NCBI GenBank assembly: GCA_037349105.1
Contig: JAYJMM010000122.1
Location: 1,860,001 to 1,924,000 of the forward strand
Reading direction: 5' to 3'
DNA from: Limnomonas spitsbergensis
Lineage: Eukaryota > Chlorophyta > Chlorophyceae > Chlamydomonadales
DNA: 64,000 nt
Shown: piece after piece, positions 59,001 through 64,000 of the stretch
How positions within the stretch are numbered: position 1 is the stretch's first letter
How the letters are laid out: each line of letters begins with the position of its first letter
Notes under the pieces: generated by a model
What the model was told of the DNA's origin: nothing
What the model saw: the letters and a program-made list of their open reading frames with translations, nothing else
Databases searched by the model: none
Translations under genes and position numbers: made by a program

Positions 59001-62000
59001 CCCCTCTCCCCTCTCCCCTCTCCCCTCTCCCCTCTCCCCTCTCCCCTCTCCCCTCTCCCCTCTCCCCTCTCCCCTCTCCCCTCTCCCCTCTCCCCTCTCC
59101 CCTCTCCCCTCTCCCCTCTCCCCTCTCCCCTCTCCCCTCTCCCCTCTCCCCTCTCCCCTCTCCCCTCTCCCCTCTCCCCTCTCCCCTCTCCCCTCTCCCC
59201 TCTCCCCTCTCCCCTCTCCCCTCTCCCCTCTCCCCTCTCCCCTCTCCCCTCTCCCCTCTCCCCTCTCCCCTCTCCCCTCTCCCCTCTCCCCTCTCCCCTC
59301 TCCCCTCTCCCCTCTCCCCTCTCCCCTCTCCCCTCGCCCCTCGCCCCTCGCCCCTCGCCCCTCGCCCCTCGCCCCTCGCCCCTCGCCCCTCGCCCCTCGC
59401 CCCTCGCCCCTCGCCCCTGGCCCCTCGCCCCTCGCCCCTCGCCCCTGGCCCCTCGCCCCTGGCCCCTCGCCCTCGCCTTCCTCTCCCCCTGTATTTCTCT
59501 TTTCCTCCCTCCCCCCTCTCACCGGAAAATTTTTCTCTTAAATTTCACAGTACCAGTCCTGACTAATTGCTACCCAGTAATGCTACATGAACCTAGTTTT
59601 TTATTTTGCGGGGGCAAGTGTTGCTCAGTCAAGTGCTCTTCACCTCTCTTGCCCCTCACCCCTTGTCTTCCAAGACCTGAACCTTGAACCCTGTGCTCAT
59701 CACTCCTAACCCTGAACTCTTAAACCTGGATCTTGAACTATGAAACCAGAACCCTGGATTTTAAACCTGATTCAAACCTTTTAACCCTGAAACCCTGAAC
59801 ATATAACTCTTGACCCCGAAATCCCTGAACTCTGAGCTTAAAACCCTAAACTCTGAACTAAAATCCGTGAACCCTGAACGTTTGCCTCTAGCTCTTATCC
59901 CCCCCCCTCGTCCTTGTGTCCCACAGGGACCACTCGCAACAGCACCACAGCCGAACTGCAACAACACATGCAACAACCGCAACAACCCCTGCAGCAGCAG
60001 CTTCTGCAACAGCCGCAACAGTGGCTGCTGTTGGGCAGCTTCTCCCTGCCGGTGCGCCTCCTCCCTCGCACCATCTCCCCACTACAGCTGCAGCAACTGC
60101 AACACGAACTGTTGCGGCAGCAGCAGCCCCCTCTGTGCCCCGTCCCTCTGCTGCTCCTGCCGCTGGGGTCCATGGGGCCGACGGCTCGGATTCCGACATG
60201 GAGCTGGATGACTCGCAACACCATGTGGGTGTGTAGCTGACTGTTGTAGCTGCACTGCATAGCTGGAAGTGGTAGCTGAAGGTGGTGGCTGAAAATGGCT
60301 CCTGAATGTGATAGCTGAATGAGGCGGCTGAATATGGTGGCTGGATGTGGAAGCCGGAATCGGCTGCATAATGTTGTCGCAGATTGTGGTGGCTGGCTGA
60401 CTGACTGCGTGTGGTAGCTGAATGTGCTAGCTGTTACTGATGTAGTAGCTGAATAGCCTTCTGCAACGTCCAACCTCCAACTGCCAACTGCCAACCTCCA
60501 ACCGCCACCCTGTCAGGTTGTTGCGGGTGGCCGAGTGCCCCACTACACTGTCATGCACGCTGCAAGACCAGCAGGTGCGATCGGGGATGGGAAGCTGGGG
60601 GGTAGCTGGTCGGAAGCTGACAGGTAGCTGCCTCTTGTAGAAATGAGCAATTAATCATTCAGCATGGCATGATGCTTCCACTCAAACGCCCCTCCCCTGG
60701 CTGCCTCCCCTGCCTGCCCCTTTCAGGCCCTGTGAGGCCTCCTGCTCCCCCACCGGGGCCCTTGCCTCCAGCCGTACTGCTGCAAGAACAACAACGAAAG
60801 CAAAAGCTGCAACAGCCCAGCCACCCAGCTTCTTTTGCAGCTGTTGCGGCTTCGGCATATCCGACGCAGTTCTCAGCTGCAGGACGCGGGATGGGGGGAG
60901 GTAAGCGGGGAGAGTGAAAGAGGGAGGGGGGGGGGGATGTGAGCAGGTAGTGGGAGGTGAGTGGGGAGAGGAGGAGGGGGAGATGGGGTAGTAGGGGGTG
61001 AGTGGGGAGGGGGGAGGGGGAGAAGAGTGGGGGAGGGGAGATGGGGAGGAGAGAGGAGTGGGAGAAGGGGAGAGGAGGAGGGGGAGGGGAGAGGGGAAGG
61101 GGGGAGGAGTGGGGGAGGGGGGGGGGCAAGTAGTGGGAGGTGAGCGAGGAGAGTGGGAGGGGAGGAGGGGTATTGGGAGGTGAGCAGGTTGAGTGGAAGG
61201 AGGGTGCGGGGTACTGGGAATTCAGAGGTGGAGATCCCTCAATTTGGGCCCGAACCAAAAACCCTTCGAATCCTGTTGGGCAACTGACATGCAGTGTACC
61301 CGGTACGCCGTACCGTATTCTCCAAGCTACTAATACCCAATCTGTGCTTTCAGTTATTCCTGTTGCAGGTGTAGCGCCTCCACGGCCGCCTCGGGAGCCC
61401 TACCCTGGCAGTGCAACAGCAGGCGGTACAGGTGGCGGTGCTGCAAAAGGCGGTACAGCCAGCTGTGCGGCCGTATCGGCCGGCCCCATCAGCTCTGTTT
61501 TTCATGCTGGTAAGGGACGGGCTTTCGAATTTGAATTTCTGGCAACAGATGTTACGCCGGCAGTCATTGATTTTGAATTTGACGCTTTGTCGAGGGGACC
61601 TGGACTTGAATTTGAATTTCAAGCCACACCTGTGTTGGCATCTCCAAGTATGCAGGGGAATCCAGGAACATAAGGAACATCCAGGATCCAGGATTTCCAG
61701 ATCATAAGGATAATTGGATGTGATCTGAATAGTTGGAAATCCAGGATCCAGGAACCTCCGGGGACATGAGCACCACGGCATCTCTTTTTACACAGGAACA
61801 TAGTCACCATAGGTTGTAAATTACCACTCTTCAGGTCCCAGACATCACACTTTCCATCACTCTTTCCTCCTCCTCCTCCCAGCAGGCGTCAAACCAAAAG
61901 TGTGTGATGGGGACGGAGATGGGGACAGAAGCAGCCGGGGTGTGAAGGGCGGCGGTGGGGGTGCAGGTGGCGGTTGGGGTGCAGGTGGGAGCCTCAAGCA

Positions 62001-63018
62001 CACAACCTACCTCCACAAGAAAGGGGCCAACGGGGCGTCGATGGCTGGCGCCTCGGCCGCAGCCAAGGAGGCGGCTGCGGCTACCGCTGCTGCGGCGGAG
62101 ATGTCCTACGGGAGCAGGTCGGATGAGGAGCTAGACGCGCAGCTGCCACCCTCTCGACACATGCAGGTAGGCCATCGGGCGCAAATGGGAGCTGGGATAT
62201 TTGCCCTGTTCTGCATTTTTGAAGTCCTGTAGTAAACATTTGGTTTCAAGTGTATGACCGTGTCACATCTGAATTACTATCCAATCAAGCAGCGAGTAGG
62301 GGTAGTCGTATAACTTAATGACCCCATCAGGATAGTGCACAGAGCTTGGCGAGCTTTTCAAACAAGGTATTATATATCATAAGGACCCTCCAAAATCTAC
62401 GGCATTTTTTTCTCAACCCTGCACCTTCAACACACGCCACTGTCAACCCCCGCAGCAACAAAAGCTCCTGCAGTTCTCAGCTGGTGGGGGTGGAGCGCGC
62501 GGCTCCTCATCCTCGGCCGGCGGAGCAGCAGGATTGGCAGGAGCGGGGCCCAGCACAGGCGAACGAGGAGAAAGAGGCGAAAGAGGAGACAGGGGAGACA
62601 GGGGAGAAAGAGGAGATAAAGCAGCGCGTGAAGGGGAGCGGGGGGACCGCTTCAACGGCTCGTCTCGGAGCAGAGACCGCGAGCGGGAGCGGGAGCGGGA
62701 ACGGGAGGGACGAGGCCAGCATCACCACAAAACGTCGGGGTCACACTCTCTTGGGGTGAGGGAGGATTCACCGGGGACCTGGAGCCCTGAAAACTGAACC
62801 CGGAACCCCACTCCATGTTGAAGGGTCAGAAAGTTGCCCCCAATCTCTCTCACATATGCCCGGCATGTGTGGTAAACCCTAATTTTCGTGTCGGGCCGAA
62901 AACCTGAACTCTGAACCCCACATCTTAACCGAAACATGTGTTCCTGCTCCAGGTGGGTCGTGACCCGACGCCTCCGCCGGCCGGAAAAGGAGAGGCGCGG
63001 GGGGCTACTGACCACAAG
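50067..63018 (+). CDS. Ala-rich, Arg/Asp/Ser-rich nuclear-type protein, many exons (5' end open)
   Basis: Thirteen exons join in phase: 50067-50155, 51255-51700, 52133-53264, 55781-55852, 56853-56974, 57562-58389, 59927-60224, 60517-60574, 60727-60900, 61369-61509, 61886-62166, 62456-62755 and 62953-63018, giving at least 1335 codons. A last exon 63305-63412 (YLDSSFTG.. to TGA) is possible. The 5' part is helical ([19 protein letters not shown]) then Ala/Val-rich ([13 protein letters not shown]) and acidic ([10 protein letters not shown]). The exon at 57562 starts [15 protein letters not shown], includes [13 protein letters not shown] and a long alternating RDRDRDRE stretch, as in splicing-related RS/RD proteins. 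Later exons are Ala/Gly/Thr-rich, one holds [10 protein letters not shown], and 62456-62755 has another [12 protein letters not shown] run. Such composition suggests a nuclear RNA-processing or scaffold protein with large disordered parts. No folded domain was recognised. Introns contain satellites; the N-terminus is not found. Confidence 0.65.
53905..54260. repeat. GTAGCTGA-word cluster in intron
   Basis: At least ten copies of GTAGCTGA(C/A) within 350 bp, spaced irregularly. The same word closes the foldback repeats at 40-41 kb and 57 kb and is frequent at 60235-60470. Confidence 0.6.
54345..55299. repeat. 28-bp tandem array
   Basis: About 34 units of CTTGACTGGGGCTGGTCGTC+CAACCCTG with rare T/C changes and a one-base insertion (CTAAACC) at both 54362 and 54783. 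The array lies in an intron. Minus-strand frames up to 290 codons are shadows (period 28, not divisible by 3). Confidence 0.9.
56105..56273 (+). repeat. Echo copies of two neighbouring exons in one intron
   Basis: At 56105-56155 a diverged copy of exon 55781-55852 plus donor (GGCAACAGCTGCTTCAGT against GGCAGCAGCTGCGTCAGT, then GTGGGCTG). At 56228-56273 a diverged copy of the start of the next exon (reads [12 protein letters not shown] against [13 protein letters not shown]). Confidence 0.6.
56421..56583. mobile_element. MITE-like element, copy 3
   Basis: Starts AGCCTTCCCTCGGCTATG and ends GACGTTAATTGTGAGGGAAG + GCAAT. A more diverged relative lies at 57035-57162 (TTGCCCTCCCTC ... GAGGGAGGCA). 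Confidence 0.6.
57340..57500 (+). repeat. Single copy of the GTAGCTGA-ended repeat
   Basis: Reads TTTCGGCTACGAATGCACCC, ATTGGGACCAAACCTGGACC, AGCATGGCTGGCCACC and ends GTGTAGCTGACATATAGCTG. Same family as 40195-41910. Confidence 0.5.
58449..59480. repeat. CCCTCT / CCCCTCT / CCCCTCG satellite in intron
   Basis: About 1 kb of short tandem repeats: 6-mer CCCTCT first (58449-58740, with mixed blocks), then 7-mer CCCCTCT (58740-59334), then CCCCTCG (59334-59480) with a few CCCCTGG. It lies between the exon ending 58389 and the exon starting 59927. Open frames of 427 codons (plus) and 358 codons (minus) are shadows. Confidence 0.95.
59690..59890. repeat. Degenerate CCCTGAA-like heptamers
   Basis: Runs such as AACCCTGAACTCTTAAACCTG and AAACCCTGAAC resemble a decayed heptamer array. 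A reverse-complement version (GGGTTGAGGGT, GGGTGAAGGGTC) is seen at 40990-41160. Confidence 0.5.
60235..60470. repeat. (G)TAGCTGAA(T/A) words in intron
   Basis: About fifteen copies of TAGCTG / GGCTGAA spaced roughly 10-17 bp between exons 59927-60224 and 60517-60574. Confidence 0.6.
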
Positions 63019-64000
63019 GTAGGGGCAGAAAAAGGGGGGTATCGATGTTGACCTATTTGGTACAAACTGAGGAAATTAGGGGAGGCTGATAGGAAGGTGG
63101 GGATGTAGAAGGTGTGTACATAAAAGTGTGGGGGGCAGGAATGCGATGCTGGGACCCGTTTGTTTCCCTTCCGCTCGGTATTTCTTTGTTTTGTATTGAG
63201 AGGGCCACGGGATAGTTGGGGCCTCATGGCTGCTAGTTTGTGAGTGGTGTCTTTGTGGGGGGGGGGCGTGACTTTGGGCCTTACTCTGCCCTTTGCCTTC
63301 TCAGTATCTAGACAGCTCCTTTACTGGCTTCCCGTCAGCTCTTGTCTCCTTCTGCTGGTTAAGTGCCGTTTTATCGATGAAGGTGGTGACGCTTGCAGCC
63401 GCTTTGGGGTGAAAGCTTCTGTTGGTCGTGTGTTTCATCTAGGGGGGGGTCGTGGCGGGTAGCAGTTTTTCTGTAGACCTTAATCCAACTTTTTACGCAG
63501 GAGTTTTTGTGGCCGTGGTGGGTGCTTGTTGGTCGCGCGCCTTTCCTGTTCCTGCTCGTCTTTCTCAGCTGGCGACGAGGGCCGCAAGCGCACCCGGGCT
63601 GTTCTTTGTGTCAGCGTCTCAGGTTTCCTAGGGTTGGGCGGTCAGCCTCACATCTGATGAAGTCAAAGCAAACGATTTTTAGATTGTTTACCCTCTTCAT
63701 ACCGATGTAGCGTTTCTTTTATAATCAGACCAGTTTGCTGTTATGCTTTGTTTCCTTTCAAACCTCGGATGACAATTTGTTTTAAAGAACTGGTACCAAA
63801 TGAACCGCAATTTGTTTCGTTTTCTGTGAGACTGCAAGCTCAGAAGTATATGAAGATGCCACATCAGTCCCTGAAGAAGCCTTGAATGAAAACCAATAAT
63901 GAAAACCATGTATGGAAGGTGTTCATTTGACTACCGCCAGCAGTGTATTGCAAGTCAGGGTTGGGATGGGCAGGAGGGGTTCGGGTTTAGGGGTTAGGGG
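63019..64000. other. Downstream region, no clear gene end
   Basis: A possible last exon of the preceding gene is 63305-63412 (acceptor CCTTCTCAG, stop TGA). Another acceptor with coding-like text (GDEGRKRTRAVLC) lies at 63568-63620. The last 40 bases (GGGGTTCGGGTTTAGGGG, then TTAGGGG) are G-rich. No other gene is supported. Confidence 0.35.

Noticed and set aside
58404..59687. 427-codon Pro/Leu/Ser frame and 358-codon Arg/Gly/Glu frame
   Set aside because: Simple-sequence satellite located between two phased exons.
63960..64000. Telomere repeat at the window end
   Set aside because: Only two or three imperfect TTTAGGG-like words; not a tandem array.

Overview
The window looks like nuclear DNA of a eukaryote with spliced genes in a large, repeat-rich genome. 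A green alga is the best guess, and a prasinophyte of the Cymbomonas type would fit, but no marker gene settles this. Exons are short and GC-rich with regular GT..AG borders. Introns are long and full of minisatellites, inverted-repeat elements and retroelement debris. No rRNA, tRNA, CRISPR array or bacterial operon was seen. Coding regions were assembled by eye from splice borders, reading phase and family motifs.

Left part (1-25.7 kb): a small LEA-like gene (minus, about 1.2-1.9 kb), then a nest of retroelements. Element A (3211-18227, plus) carries a Gag-like region, a proline/glycine protein segment whose DNA forms a row of nine covarying hairpins, and a broken DNA cytosine-5 methyltransferase. 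Element B (12000-17759, minus) is inserted in a terminal repeat of A. Both share an unusual order of terminal repeats, A1 - internal - B1 - GC - A2 - B2 (split direct repeats), and both are flanked by a 4-bp target duplication (CTGG for A, CATT for B). A related solo repeat lies at 20921-21664 with duplicated GATG. Decayed non-LTR (LINE) copies fill 18.2-25.7 kb.

Middle (25.9-45.5 kb): a gene for a secreted repeat protein whose tail passes through a row of C8-C10 runs that change frame; a complete six-exon gene for a DprA/Smf-like Rossmann protein (29852-32786, plus); and, converging on it, a serine carboxypeptidase (peptidase S10) gene of about 14 exons (45480 to 33943, minus) with all three catalytic residues.

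Right part (45.5-64 kb): a minisatellite, a lone exon, a LINE 3' fragment, and a long plus-strand gene (50067 to at least 63018, 13 phased exons, at least 1335 codons) for an alanine-rich, Arg/Asp/Ser-rich nuclear-type protein whose introns hold large satellites.

Three signals stand out: the split-direct-repeat retroelements with 4-bp target duplications; the hairpin array with compensatory stem changes; and short diverged copies of exon ends ('exon-edge echoes') lying beside the parent exon in at least three genes.
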